Source: DATJPR01 sp963811705
GTDB lineage: Bacteria > Bacteroidota > Ignavibacteria > UBA10030 > UBA6906
Assembly (NCBI GenBank): GCA_963811705.1
Contig: CAWESL010000002.1
Location: 496,001-560,000, forward strand
Length of the DNA: 64,000 nucleotides
Direction: 5' to 3'
Below the pieces are notes generated by a model. It had not been told where the DNA came from. It saw only the letters and a program-made list of their open reading frames with translations, and did no database searches. Positions 1 through 8,719 of this stretch are shown in pieces; the first letter of the stretch is position 1, and every line of letters begins with the position of its first letter. A program made the position numbers and the translations under genes.

Positions 1-410
1 TTGCTGTCGTTCAACGCAAGGATCTCTGCGGCGAGGACCGCGGCGTTTTTCGCGCCTGCAGAGCCGATCGCCAGTGTAGCAACAGGGATGCCCGCCGGCA
101 TCTGCACGATTGCGTAAAGGGCGTCCACGCCGTGCAGCGCGGACCCCTCAAGTGGCACACCGATTACGGGCAGAGTCGTGTAGGCGGCGGCCACACCCGG
201 GAGGTGCGCCGCCATGCCGGCGGCGGCAATGATGAGTGAGAATCCGTTCGCTTCGGCCTGCTTGACAAAGGAGGCCAGCTCTTCAGGTTGTCGATGGGCC
301 GAAATGACACGCAGCTCATGGTCGATCCCGAAGTGCCCCAGATAGTCAACGCACCCCTGCATCGCAGTCTGGTCCGAGGTGCTGCCGAGAAGGATCGCGA
401 CTTTCGCCAT
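1..410 (-). CDS. purE: N5-carboxyaminoimidazole ribonucleotide mutase PurE (C-terminus beyond window)
   Basis: PurE converts N5-CAIR to CAIR in de novo purine synthesis. The frame reads leftward from an ATG at 408-410 and stays open to the window edge, so about 136 residues are visible. It shows the family landmarks in order: a GSTSD phosphate-binding turn near residue 9, SAHR near residue 41, AAAGMAAHLPG near residue 63, and a VQMPAGIPVAT stretch followed by AGAKNAAVLA. The start lies one base after the TGA of the HisA-like gene, so the two are almost certainly co-transcribed and perhaps translationally coupled. LarB also carries a PurE-like domain, but in LarB that domain follows an N-terminal extension. 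Here the PurE fold begins at residue 1, so PurE is preferred. Confidence 0.93.
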   Translation of the reverse strand, partial: MAKVAILLGSTSDQTAMQGCVDYLGHFGIDHELRVISAHRQPEELASFVKQAEANGFSLIIAAAGMAAHLPGVAAAYTTLPVIGVPLEGSALHGVDALYAIVQMPAGIPVATLAIGSAGAKNAAVLAAEILALNDS

Positions 411-411
411 G

Positions 412-1164
412 TCATACCTTTGCTGTAAACGGATACTTTCCTGCTTCACACCGCCGCCACAAGCCCTGACAGGAAAACTTGTTTTCGTAGAGCGCTCTCC
501 CAACGATGACGGAATCGACGCCGACCGGTTCAAGCTCCTGAATCGCAAGAAGATCATGCAGACCGCCCAATCCTCCCGAAGCAGTTATGCGCATTCCCGT
601 CTTTTCCGCCAGCTCGCGGAGGACGTTGATATTGACCCCGCGAAATGTACCATCATTTCTGATGTTGGTGAAAACGAGCCTTTTGAATCCGAGCGCTTTC
701 GCTTTGAGAGCAACCTCGAGCGCAGTCCGGCCGGAAGGCTCCGCCATCCCGTGGACGGCCACGATGCCGTCGATCGCATCGATGCCGAGCACGACTTTGC
801 TGGCACCAAACGTAGAGATGACTCTCCTTGCCTCGTCCTCATCCTCCAAAAGCATCGATCCGATCAGCACCCGATACATGCCGAGATCGAATGCCTCTTT
901 GACTCCGTCGAAGGTCCGCAGCCCGCCCCCCAGCTCGATGGGAATGTCGACACTCTCCACCATCCGCTTGATGACATCGACATTGACCAGATGGCCCGAG
1001 ACTGCCCCGTCAACGTCCGTTACATGGAGCGACTTCGCGTTTTCCTGTCGCCAGAGTCTGGCCATTTCCACCGGATCATCCGAATAGAAAAAGCCCTCTT
1101 CCCCCTGAACCATCTGGACGCAACGGCTCTCTTTGATTTCAATAGCAGGAATAAGAAGGATCAT
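412..1164 (-). CDS. hisA: HisA-family isomerase (ProFAR isomerase-like)
   Basis: A 250-residue TIM barrel of the HisA/HisF family. HisA isomerises ProFAR to PRFAR in histidine synthesis. Visible motifs are IPAIEI at residues 5-10, a VQMVQGEEG segment, the phosphate-binding ELGGGLRT near 77-84, GIDAIDG with Asp129, NIRNDGT near 167-173, and a second phosphate site ASGGLGG near 195. HisA proteins normally have Asp at the end of the first strand (IPAIDL) as the general base. Here that position is Glu9, while the second catalytic Asp (Asp129) is kept. No other his gene is next to it; the gene is followed after one base by purE. It may be a true HisA or a HisA paralogue with a shifted role. The family call is firm, the exact substrate less so. 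Confidence 0.85.
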   Translation of the reverse strand: MILLIPAIEIKESRCVQMVQGEEGFFYSDDPVEMARLWRQENAKSLHVTDVDGAVSGHLVNVDVIKRMVESVDIPIELGGGLRTFDGVKEAFDLGMYRVLIGSMLLEDEDEARRVISTFGASKVVLGIDAIDGIVAVHGMAEPSGRTALEVALKAKALGFKRLVFTNIRNDGTFRGVNINVLRELAEKTGMRITASGGLGGLHDLLAIQELEPVGVDSVIVGRALYENKFSCQGLWRRCEAGKYPFTAKV

Positions 1165-1340
1165 GAGGTCGCCGAAGGATCGATATTCAACCCAGAAAAA
1201 TGCGCAAAATGGGCAAGAGTTGCAAGAAAGACATCAGATTGGGTTTGCCGAAGTCGGGATTGTTGTGAAATTGTTACGCGGTTGATTCCGGATACGATTT
1301 TGGCGTACTTTTCGCACATTCAGCGAACTCCTGGAATCTT

Positions 1341-3020
1341 ATGCGCACCATTGTCCTTCTCCTCCTCGTCCTGGTCACCCCCGGGATCTGCTTCTCAGCG
1401 AATCCTCAATTGATCATTGTCATCAGCCTTGACCAATTTCCATACGAATACCTCACGCGCTTCCGGCCGTGGCTTCATGGTGGACTTGCAACCCTTCTGG
1501 ACCATGGAGCGGTCTGTGCTAATGCCAACTATAACCATGTCCACTGCACAACGGGACCGGGGCACGCTGTGTTGCTGACCGGATCTTATGGCGACATGAA
1601 CGGCATTGTCTTGAACACGTGGTATGACCGCGAGCATGCCAGAGCGATGTACTGCGTCGGGGATGATCAGGCGACGATTGTCGGCGCAAGTGGACAAGGG
1701 ATGTCCCCCCGGAATCTTCTGCAATCCACCTTCGGTGACATGCTTCGACTCCACACGGGATATGCATCGAAGGTGATTTCCGTCTCGAACAAGGATCGGG
1801 CAGCCATCCTTCTCGGCGGCCGCCTCCCGAGCCAGGTCTATTGGATGATGGACTCCGTGTTTGTGAGTTCGTCGTATTACCTGGGCGCGCTTCCTGAGTG
1901 GGTTGCCCGGTTCAACCGTTCCGGCATCGTCAACCGTTTCTTCGGATCCGCATGGGAGCAGTCACTGCCGGACAGCGCCTTCATGGAGCTGGACCGTGAT
2001 GATGTCCCGTACGAAGCAGACCATGACGGCCTCGGCAGGACTTTCCCACACCGGATTACCGGGTCAGACCGCACACGGATATCCTCATCGTACTACAATG
2101 CTCTGTTGACAAGTCCTTTCGGCGCCCTCCCGTTGAATGCCCTCGCTGAACAGGCGATCGCAGAAGAACGACTCGGCATGAGAGGAGTAACGGACCTGCT
2201 CTGCATCAGCTATTCCTCAACGGACTACGTCGGGCATACGTTCGGTCCGCAGAGCCATGAGGTATTGGAGATGACGGTCGCGATCGACAGGACCATCGGC
2301 CAGCTCTTCGCCTTTGTCGACAGTACCGTTGGTCTGAACCATTGTCTGATCGCGCTCTCGAGCGACCACGGCATTTCGCCGATTCCCGAGTATGTCCAAT
2401 CCCACTCGCCCGCGGCTGACGCCGGACGAGTGCAGACTGCGGCCTTGCGCGCGTCATGCGAAGCCGCCATGAACGCAACGTTCGGGGAAGCACCGGGGCA
2501 CGACTCCTGGATCGCCTCCATCAACGACCATGAGATCTATTTCAATGGCGAGCTGCTTTCCCGGAAGAATCTGGACATCTCGAGGGCGGCGGATATCGTT
2601 GCCGCGAGACTGCAAACCATCGCGGGTGTCGCAGATACGTGGAACCTGACATCATCGGTGGGATCATGGGGGAAACCATGGGACGACCGTGTTTTGAAAT
2701 CATTCTATAAAAAGAGAAGCGGTGATGTGCTGTATGTTCTCAGACCGTTCTGGATTGAGGGGAATGGGGAAGGGACAACGCACGGGGATCCGTATCAATA
2801 CAACTCACATGTCCCGCTTATTTTCATGGGTCCATCGATAAGAGAGGGGATGTTCATGATGGATGTCAGCCCGGCGGACCTGGCGCCGACGATTTCCGCC
2901 GCGGTCGGCGTTGAATTTCCGGCCGGGAGGGAGGGTCGAGTCATTTGGGAGGTCCTGCGATCTCCGCTCAATTCACACAATTCTTCTCAGGATGAGGCAA
3001 GGTCGCCAACGCCGCGCTAG
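1341..3020 (+). CDS. PafA-type alkaline phosphatase (exported)
   Basis: A 559-residue member of the alkaline phosphatase superfamily. Residues 1-20 form a signal peptide (hydrophobic LLLLVLV core, cleavage near FSA). Metal and nucleophile sites follow the PafA order: Asp31 in ISLDQF, Thr71 of TTGPGH as the likely nucleophile, Lys151 and Arg153 in NKDRAAI, Asp295 and His299 in STDYVGH, Asp342-His343 in SSDHGIS, and a late His481 in THGDP. A Thr nucleophile with the Lys/Arg pair is typical of the PafA phosphate monoesterases of Bacteroidota, as opposed to Ser-type PhoA. It probably releases phosphate from organic esters in the periplasm. It is transcribed away from the HisA-like gene across a 176-bp gap and ends just before palindrome cluster 1. 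Confidence 0.88.
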   Translation: MRTIVLLLLVLVTPGICFSANPQLIIVISLDQFPYEYLTRFRPWLHGGLATLLDHGAVCANANYNHVHCTTGPGHAVLLTGSYGDMNGIVLNTWYDREHARAMYCVGDDQATIVGASGQGMSPRNLLQSTFGDMLRLHTGYASKVISVSNKDRAAILLGGRLPSQVYWMMDSVFVSSSYYLGALPEWVARFNRSGIVNRFFGSAWEQSLPDSAFMELDRDDVPYEADHDGLGRTFPHRITGSDRTRISSSYYNALLTSPFGALPLNALAEQAIAEERLGMRGVTDLLCISYSSTDYVGHTFGPQSHEVLEMTVAIDRTIGQLFAFVDSTVGLNHCLIALSSDHGISPIPEYVQSHSPAADAGRVQTAALRASCEAAMNATFGEAPGHDSWIASINDHEIYFNGELLSRKNLDISRAADIVAARLQTIAGVADTWNLTSSVGSWGKPWDDRVLKSFYKKRSGDVLYVLRPFWIEGNGEGTTHGDPYQYNSHVPLIFMGPSIREGMFMMDVSPADLAPTISAAVGVEFPAGREGRVIWEVLRSPLNSHNSSQDEARSPTPR

Positions 3021-3030
3021 TCTTCTATGA

Positions 3031-3214
3031 CGAAAAAGTGGTTGCTTAGGCAGCCTTCTTTTTCGGTCGGGCAAAAAGTGGTTGCTTAGGCTGCCATATT
3101 TTTCGTGCAGGCAGGCGTGCACGAAACAGCGGTTTTCCATTGTGAAAACATGGTTGCCTAGGCAACCATGTTTTCCGGGCGAGCAAACAGTGGTTGCCTA
3201 AGCTGCCATCTGTC
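3031..3214. repeat. Palindrome cluster 1 (four GGTTGC-type cores, 40/72/40 spacing)
   Basis: Four 16-bp cores begin at 3040, 3080, 3152 and 3192, so start-to-start distances are 40, 72 and 40. The third is the perfect palindrome GGTTGCCTAGGCAACC. Its symmetry extends with A-rich and T-rich flanks to 30 bp (3145-3174). The others are imperfect versions (GGTTGCTTAGGCAGCC, GGTTGCTTAGGCTGCC, GGTTGCCTAAGCTGCC). A further inverted repeat, TTTCGTGCA ... TGCACGAAA, lies at 3101-3126 inside the 72-bp interval. A-rich left flanks and T-rich right flanks make each unit resemble a bidirectional intrinsic terminator. The cluster fills the gap between the PafA-like gene and the barrel gene. Short open frames across it are by-products of the repeat. 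Confidence 0.9.
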
Positions 3215-3303
3215 TCTTCTGCCCGAAGGTGCACCTCGCCGCCGTAACCTCCCGGGGTTCCTTTCGTATCTAAGAGTTGGTAGCCCATCCCAGGAGTACG
3301 CCC

Positions 3304-4767
3304 ATGATACGCCGACCGTTACTGTTTGCATCCCTCGCAATCGCTCTCGCTTCCCCTCCTATCGTTGAAGCCCAGTCCTCGGAGGGGGATTCTACACAGG
3401 ATGAATACTGGGGAAAATTCGAGACGGAATTCAACAAGTTCCTGACCAAAGCGATCGACGGGTTTCGTTCCCCCGAAGAATTCAACGCTCAGGTCGATTC
3501 GCTGATCGGCGACAATGACGTCGTCAGCCCGCCGTTTACGCCCGGCAAGCGAACTCATCGATGGTCCTGGTACAACCATGATGAGTACAACGATCATACG
3601 AAGTATGCCCGGTTCGGGATCCCGCGCAACGTCTCGTGGCTCGACGAACGGACGAAAGTCCCCGACGGTATCTTTCGCTACAATCGCGTCGAAGGTCTCT
3701 ACCTTGGGCTTGGGTCGGAAAAGCGTTACTTCTGGGATGGCGGACGGGAATTGGCTCCCTATGGTTCGGTGGGATACGCATTCAAAGTCCATCGCTGGTG
3801 GGGCGATCTCGGACTTGCGCGCCAGTTCGCCCTCGGGAGCGAACCAGGACAAATTCTTGAATTTGGCGTTGAAGCATTCGATGATCCGGATTCGAAGGAC
3901 ACCTGGTTGATCGGGTCGAAGGAGAATTCTCTTGCCGCGATTCTGATGCGCGAGGACTTCCGCGATCTCTACGAGCGCCGCGGCGGTGCTCTCCACGGTG
4001 CGTATTATCTGAGAGACAACGATCTCTTCGCTGAAGGGTCGGTTACGTTGAACGTCGAACGGCAATCGTCCATGGAGAGCCGGGTAACCTGGTCGATCTT
4101 CGGTGGCGACAAGTGGTTCCGTCCAAATCCGTTGATCGACGACGGCACGCTCCGGAGCATTACCCTCCGTGGCGGATTCAGCACGACGATCGATGCGCCG
4201 ATCGTCCGCGAGGGATGGGATGTCCACACAACAGCGGAGTTTGCCGGGCGCGGACTTGGGGGAGATCTCTCTTACGAGCAATATGTGCTGGACGCGCGGC
4301 GCAGGATTCTGCTTGGCAGGTTCGATGAGGTCGGACTGCGATTGCGGCTCGGCACTGCACACGGGCTGCTTCCGCTCCAACGCTCCTTCGCGCTCGGCGG
4401 GTACGGCACGCTCCCCGGGTATGCTTTTAAAGAATTCGCGGGGACGAATCTTCGGGCCAACAGGATGATCCTCGTGAACGCGGAATATATCGTGAACGGG
4501 GGGGCGCTCAGTGAACTCACCTTCTGGCCCTCGTTCATTCTCCGCCACGTCAATCTTTTCTTCTTCACCGATGCGGGACTTGTCCGCGACGCCGATGTCG
4601 ATGCATCGCCCCTGAGCGGATTCGGTGGGTTGAAGTGGGATCAGTTCCGTTCCGACATTGGCGCGGGCGTTTGTTCGTCAAGCGGGAACTTCAGGATCGG
4701 TGCGGCGTGGCGAACCGACCGCGCGGAATCGGCGCGATTGTACCTCAGGATATCTTCACCCTTCTAA
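3304..4767 (+). CDS. BamA/TamA-type outer-membrane beta-barrel protein
   Basis: A 487-residue exported protein. The ATG at 3304 is preferred over an in-frame codon at 3277 because AGGAG sits seven bases upstream and the signal peptide (RRPLLFASLAIALASPPIVEAQ) starts there. Residues after about 110 read as amphipathic barrel strands rich in aromatic and glycine residues. The GGYGTLPGYAFKEFAG segment resembles the conserved loop-6 motif of BamA/TpsB barrels, and the chain ends in aromatic F (ISSPF), a usual barrel-end signal. There are no clear POTRA repeats, so it is a barrel with a short N-terminal region rather than BamA itself. Its substrate is unknown. Confidence 0.72.
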   Translation: MIRRPLLFASLAIALASPPIVEAQSSEGDSTQDEYWGKFETEFNKFLTKAIDGFRSPEEFNAQVDSLIGDNDVVSPPFTPGKRTHRWSWYNHDEYNDHTKYARFGIPRNVSWLDERTKVPDGIFRYNRVEGLYLGLGSEKRYFWDGGRELAPYGSVGYAFKVHRWWGDLGLARQFALGSEPGQILEFGVEAFDDPDSKDTWLIGSKENSLAAILMREDFRDLYERRGGALHGAYYLRDNDLFAEGSVTLNVERQSSMESRVTWSIFGGDKWFRPNPLIDDGTLRSITLRGGFSTTIDAPIVREGWDVHTTAEFAGRGLGGDLSYEQYVLDARRRILLGRFDEVGLRLRLGTAHGLLPLQRSFALGGYGTLPGYAFKEFAGTNLRANRMILVNAEYIVNGGALSELTFWPSFILRHVNLFFFTDAGLVRDADVDASPLSGFGGLKWDQFRSDIGAGVCSSSGNFRIGAAWRTDRAESARLYLRISSPF

Positions 4768-4809
4768 TTGGTATTCCGATTGAGTTTTGCTGAGGTAGGA
4801 TGGATCAGA

Positions 4810-4846
4810 ACGCCTGCTGCTCTCAGGGAATGAGGGCGGCAGGCGT
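4810..4846. terminator. Inverted repeat between convergent genes, likely bidirectional terminator
   Basis: ACGCCTGC at 4810-4817 pairs perfectly with GCAGGCGT at 4839-4846, with further pairing (CTCA/TGAG) inside. It lies in the 129-bp gap between the convergent barrel and VWA genes. There is no strong T run, so termination is inferred from position and stem strength. Confidence 0.45.
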
Positions 4847-4896
4847 CGCTATGAAATGCAAGTGGACGCGGAACGACGGGGACGCCTGGGCGGCTG

Positions 4897-5997
4897 TCAC
4901 TGACCCGAGAATCGCTTCTTCCGATTGCGGATGTAGTCCACAAACACAAACTCGCCGAGCTTGTTCAGCGAAGAATAATACGCACGCCCCCGGTTCGCCT
5001 TGGTGAGCTCCTCCACGAAGTCGATCAGATAGGGGTCGCGCGCGACCATGAACGTGGTGATCGTGACTTTCTCCCGCCTGCAGGCAACCGCTTCATCGAG
5101 GGTCTTATTGACGATTTTCGGATCCAATCCGAAGGAGTTCTTGTAGAGCCGGCCGTTCTCTTCAAAAATCGCAGACGGCTTTCCGTCCGTGACCATGAAG
5201 ACCTGCTTGTTTGCGTTCGGCTTCCTGCGCAGAAGATTCCGGGCGAGCTGCAGTCCGGCCCGAGTGTTGGTATGGTAGGGGCCGACGCTCAGGAACGGAA
5301 GTTCGTTGATGCTCACCAGATTCGCGTCATCGCCGAAGGTGACGAGCGCAAGGTAGTCTTTGGGAAACCTCGTCATGATGAGCTCTGAGAGCGCGAGACC
5401 CACCTGCTTGGCAGGAGTAATGCGATCTTCGCCGTACAGGATCATGCTATGACTGATGTCAATCATCAAAACGGTCGCGCAGGAGGTCTGGTACTCCGTT
5501 TCGTAGACCTCGAGGTCCTCTTCTTTCAGATTGAACTCGTCGATGCCGTCGCGTTTCAACGCGTTCGTGATCGTGGATGTCAGGTCGATGTCGGTCGGTT
5601 GGTCCCCGAAATTGAATTTCCGCGTCTCACTCAGACGGTCAACGCCCTTCCCGGTAAACGGTGTCTCGTGGGAACCGATCGGGGCCCGCTTCAGCGACGT
5701 AAAGACCTCGCGCAATGCGTCCTGCCGGATGCGCTGGATGCCGCGCTGGGTGACTTTCACGCCCAGTTCTGTCTCCTCGATGATCCCCATCTCTTTCAGC
5801 TTCTTGATCAGGTCTTCCATCGATAGGTTCTCGTCGAAGAGACCGTATTCCTGCGCGAGCTGTTTCAGCCAGTCCATGGCCTCCTCGACATCGCCGCTCG
5901 TCTGCACGAGCAAATAGCTGAAGAGCGACACCATTTGCTGGAGCCGCTGGTCGTCCGTCTGTGACGACGGCGTCCACCGGGAATACTGGTAGTTCAT
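4897..5997 (-). CDS. VWA-domain protein (ChlD-like partner of the adjacent MoxR-type ATPase)
   Basis: A 366-residue cytoplasmic protein without a signal peptide. A von Willebrand A domain occupies roughly residues 172-350, with the metal-binding MIDAS motif DISHS at 180-184 and a later MVTDGKPS segment. The N-terminal half is charged and helical. The start lies five bases after the stop of the AAA+ ATPase gene, so both are one transcription unit. AAA+/VWA pairs of the Mg-chelatase/MoxR type act as remodelling machines for metal insertion or protein complex activation. No chlorophyll or cobalamin gene is nearby, so a chelatase role is not supported and the client is unknown. Confidence 0.85.
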   Translation of the reverse strand: MNYQYSRWTPSSQTDDQRLQQMVSLFSYLLVQTSGDVEEAMDWLKQLAQEYGLFDENLSMEDLIKKLKEMGIIEETELGVKVTQRGIQRIRQDALREVFTSLKRAPIGSHETPFTGKGVDRLSETRKFNFGDQPTDIDLTSTITNALKRDGIDEFNLKEEDLEVYETEYQTSCATVLMIDISHSMILYGEDRITPAKQVGLALSELIMTRFPKDYLALVTFGDDANLVSINELPFLSVGPYHTNTRAGLQLARNLLRRKPNANKQVFMVTDGKPSAIFEENGRLYKNSFGLDPKIVNKTLDEAVACRREKVTITTFMVARDPYLIDFVEELTKANRGRAYYSSLNKLGEFVFVDYIRNRKKRFSGQ

Positions 5998-6002
5998 CGC
6001 AG

Positions 6003-7517
6003 TCAGTCTTCCTCGTACATCTTTCCCTGCCCCACGAAGATGCTCCCCACCATGTCCTTGTAGGACGTGATGCGGTCCACTTCATCCTTGGCAATCTTCG
6101 AATTCTGGTGCAGTCCGTCGAGCACAAATTCCATTGTCGAAGGGAGTTCCGTCTGGGTATCGGACGACGGCATATGTTTCTTGGTCAGCTCTTTCAGTCC
6201 TCTCACCCTGTCCAATTCCTTGAAGTACGCATCTCGCGGCATGTCGTCGGAAACTTCGACCTTGTTTCCCGATTCAAACCACTGGATGATGCGGCCGTAC
6301 TCCGGATCCTCGTTTCCCTGCGGGCGCTGTTGTCCGCCTTCGTGGGCCGCCCTGGTCCGCTTCTTCAGGGGGTCGGGGAAGTAGTGTTTGAACGCCTCCC
6401 GCACCGCCTTGCCGACGAGGGCCTTGCTCACTTTGACGGCACCTTCCTGTTCGCCTTCGAAGACCAGCTCCATTTTTCCTGTCAGGCCGGGGAGCACGTG
6501 CGGAAGATCGCAGATCCTCGGGACGATAATGTCATCGTCAAGCAGGATTGCGCGTCGTTCGGCGTTGCTGATCAGGTTCTCCATTGCCGAGATCGTGAGC
6601 CGGGCGCTCACGCCGGATTTCTGGTCGACAAACTCGCTCTTTCGCGCTTCGAAGGCGATCTGTTCGATGATCTCCTTGAAGAATGCAGGGACGACGACGG
6701 TTTTGCCCTCGCGGAGGGTGACCGCTTCCTGCTCGGTGATCTTGATCGCGTCCTCGAGTGTCTTGGGGTAATGCGTGAGGATCTGGGAATCGATCCGGTC
6801 CTTCAGCGGCGTGATGATGTTGCCCCTGTTCGTGTAGTCCTCCGGGTTCGCGGTAAAGACGAGCATGACATCGAGGGGGATGCGAATATTAAACCCGCGG
6901 ATTTGGATATCCTTCTCTTCGAGAATGTTGAAGAGACCGACCTGAATACGGGGCTGCAGGTCGGGCAGCTCGTTGATGGCGAAGATCCCTCTGTTGCATC
7001 GCGGAATGATGCCGAAATGGATCGCACCCTCATGCGCATAGTGGAGGCGTTGCGACGCCGCCTTGATGGGATCGATGTCGCCGATGAGATCCGCGATGGT
7101 GACATCGGGGGTGGCGAGCTTTTCCCCATAGCGACGCGAACGTGGCACCCACTCGATCGGCGTCGCATCGCCCTTCTCCTGGACAAGGTCGGAGGCGAAT
7201 TTGCTGACCGGCGAAAAGGGATTGTCGTTCAGCTCGCTGCCGAGAACGATCGGGATCTCCTCATCCAGCAACGTGGTAAGCTGTCGGACGATTCTCGTCT
7301 TGGCCTGTCCCCGCAGGCCGAGCAGGATAATGTCATGCCGGGCCAGGATCGCGTTCACAATCGCCGGGATGACGGTCTGGTCGTAGCCGATGATGCCGGG
7401 GAAAAGCGTTTCCTTCTTCCGGAGTCTCGCGATCAGGTTGGTCCGCAACTCTTCCTTCACCGGGACCACCTTGTACCCTGCGGACTTCAGGTCACCCAGC
7501 GTGTGTGGCTTGCTCAT
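6003..7517 (-). CDS. MoxR/ChlI-type AAA+ ATPase
   Basis: A 504-residue ATPase. The start is placed at the ATG 7515-7517 (MSKPHTLGD); the 43 codons upstream are an unconserved-looking extension. Walker A is GLRGQAKT at 67-74, with Ala where many P-loops have Gly, as in MoxR proteins. Walker B is the AINELPDL segment. FTANPEDY matches sensor 1, followed by an arginine-rich KDRIDSQ segment. The C-terminal 150 residues are helical and charged. It is co-transcribed with the VWA gene, which starts five bases after its stop. The pair resembles the I and D subunits of magnesium chelatase in layout but not in context. It is divergent from the GT9 gene across 104 bp. Confidence 0.87.
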   Translation of the reverse strand: MSKPHTLGDLKSAGYKVVPVKEELRTNLIARLRKKETLFPGIIGYDQTVIPAIVNAILARHDIILLGLRGQAKTRIVRQLTTLLDEEIPIVLGSELNDNPFSPVSKFASDLVQEKGDATPIEWVPRSRRYGEKLATPDVTIADLIGDIDPIKAASQRLHYAHEGAIHFGIIPRCNRGIFAINELPDLQPRIQVGLFNILEEKDIQIRGFNIRIPLDVMLVFTANPEDYTNRGNIITPLKDRIDSQILTHYPKTLEDAIKITEQEAVTLREGKTVVVPAFFKEIIEQIAFEARKSEFVDQKSGVSARLTISAMENLISNAERRAILLDDDIIVPRICDLPHVLPGLTGKMELVFEGEQEGAVKVSKALVGKAVREAFKHYFPDPLKKRTRAAHEGGQQRPQGNEDPEYGRIIQWFESGNKVEVSDDMPRDAYFKELDRVRGLKELTKKHMPSSDTQTELPSTMEFVLDGLHQNSKIAKDEVDRITSYKDMVGSIFVGQGKMYEED

Positions 7518-7544
7518 CGCTTCACCGTTTTCTTGAACTTGAAA

Positions 7545-7561
7545 GACCCGTATTGCGGGTC
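7545..7561. promoter_or_regulatory. Short palindrome in divergent promoter region
   Basis: GACCCG TATTG CGGGTC is a perfect 6-bp inverted repeat in the 104-bp gap between the divergent AAA+ and GT9 genes. It could be an operator. No matching copy was noticed elsewhere, so the role is open. Confidence 0.25.
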
Positions 7562-7621
7562 GAAACTCGCAGCCGCCGGATTGCAATTCCAGGTGGAATT
7601 TGGTACCATGGACTTGCCGGC

Positions 7622-8713
7622 ATGCACGATCCACAATATAAAACATTAGTCATCCGCTTTAGTTCCGTCGGCGACATCGTCCTCTCTTCACCGTTGGTCC
7701 GTGCGCTCCGACAACGGCGCCCACAATCGCAGGTGGATTTCCTCGTCAAGGAAGCATATGCGGACCTCGTGCGGCACAGCCCGCACCTCACGAACATTTT
7801 GTCGTTCCCGAACCATGGCGGGATAAAGGATCTTCTCAAGCTGCGACGCGAACTCCGCCGTCGCGGGTACGATGCGATCCTCGATATTCATGGAAGTCTG
7901 CGAAGCCGCATCCTGACATTCGGTCTGCGGGGAGTGCAAAGAATCAATAAGCGCGTTATCGCGCGGACAATTCTTGTCCGTTTCAAACGTGACATCTATT
8001 CGTTGTTCGGAGGAGCACCGGGCATTGCAGAGCGTTATCTGGAGACTCTTCCGGCGACCGGGACCGGAGCCGACGGAATTGAACTCGAACTGCATCTTCC
8101 TCCGACGTCGCTCGAAAAAGCGCAAGTGGTCCTCGCCGCATCGGGCATCGCGCAGAACGCAGGCGCGATCGGCATCTGCCCTTCCGCACGACATTTCACA
8201 AAGATCTGGCCTGAAGAACGGTTTGCCTCCGTTGCCGCCTCTCTCGCGCGCCGCTGGGCAGTTCCGGTGATACTCTTCGGAGCGCGGGAGGACCGTGAAC
8301 GCTGCAGCAGGATTGCCCTGATGATCGCACAAGCAGCACCCGGCGTTATCACCGCGGATGTCTCGGGCGTTTGCACGCTCCTGGAATCGGCTGCCCTCAT
8401 GGATTGTTGCAGTGTCATCGTGACCAACGACTCGGGTCTCATGCACATCGCCGCGGCAAGAAAAAAACCTGTCGTCGCGATTTTTGGTTCGACCGTCCGC
8501 CAGTTCGGGTTCTTTCCCGTGGGCACACGGCACCGGGTTGTGGAACACCCGAAACTTTCGTGTCGGCCGTGCTCACACATCGGACGACCGACGTGTCCCC
8601 GGGGGCATTTCCGTTGCATGCTGGATCTGTCGCCGGAACGCGTTCTTGAGTCCGTCACCGAACTTGTCGGCCGGGATCAGCCTCCCGTCTCCGCGTCTTC
8701 ACCGATCTCCTGA
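7622..8713 (+). CDS. Glycosyltransferase family 9 (heptosyltransferase-like)
   Basis: A 363-residue GT-B fold enzyme of the ADP-heptose:LPS heptosyltransferase family, which adds heptose to the LPS inner core on the cytoplasmic side. The N-terminal IRFSSVGDIVLSSPLVRALR is the typical GT9 opening. The C-terminal half carries GICPSARHFTKIWP and TNDSGLMHIAAARKKPVVAIFGST, the nucleotide-sugar binding signature. The ATG at 7622 is chosen because the conserved fold begins seven residues later; the upstream in-frame extension overlaps the divergent AAA+ gene. waaA follows after six bases, which supports an LPS-core role. Specificity (WaaC, WaaF or WaaQ-like) cannot be set from sequence. Confidence 0.88.
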   Translation: MHDPQYKTLVIRFSSVGDIVLSSPLVRALRQRRPQSQVDFLVKEAYADLVRHSPHLTNILSFPNHGGIKDLLKLRRELRRRGYDAILDIHGSLRSRILTFGLRGVQRINKRVIARTILVRFKRDIYSLFGGAPGIAERYLETLPATGTGADGIELELHLPPTSLEKAQVVLAASGIAQNAGAIGICPSARHFTKIWPEERFASVAASLARRWAVPVILFGAREDRERCSRIALMIAQAAPGVITADVSGVCTLLESAALMDCCSVIVTNDSGLMHIAAARKKPVVAIFGSTVRQFGFFPVGTRHRVVEHPKLSCRPCSHIGRPTCPRGHFRCMLDLSPERVLESVTELVGRDQPPVSASSPIS

Positions 8714-8719
8714 TAGTTC

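Noticed and set aside
1..410. LarB instead of PurE at the left edge
   Set aside because: LarB carries an N-terminal domain before its PurE-like part; this protein starts directly with the PurE fold and has PurE-type motifs.
379..1413. 344-codon plus-strand frame across the HisA-like gene
   Set aside because: It runs opposite a conserved gene and overlaps the start of the phosphatase gene; no motifs.
3046..3340. Short open frames inside palindrome cluster 1
   Set aside because: They exist because the repeats lack stops in some frames; no ribosome binding site or conservation is expected.
5961..7649. 562-codon plus-strand frame opposite the AAA+ ATPase
   Set aside because: It mirrors a gene with clear Walker A/B and sensor motifs. 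The antisense product has no recognisable domain.
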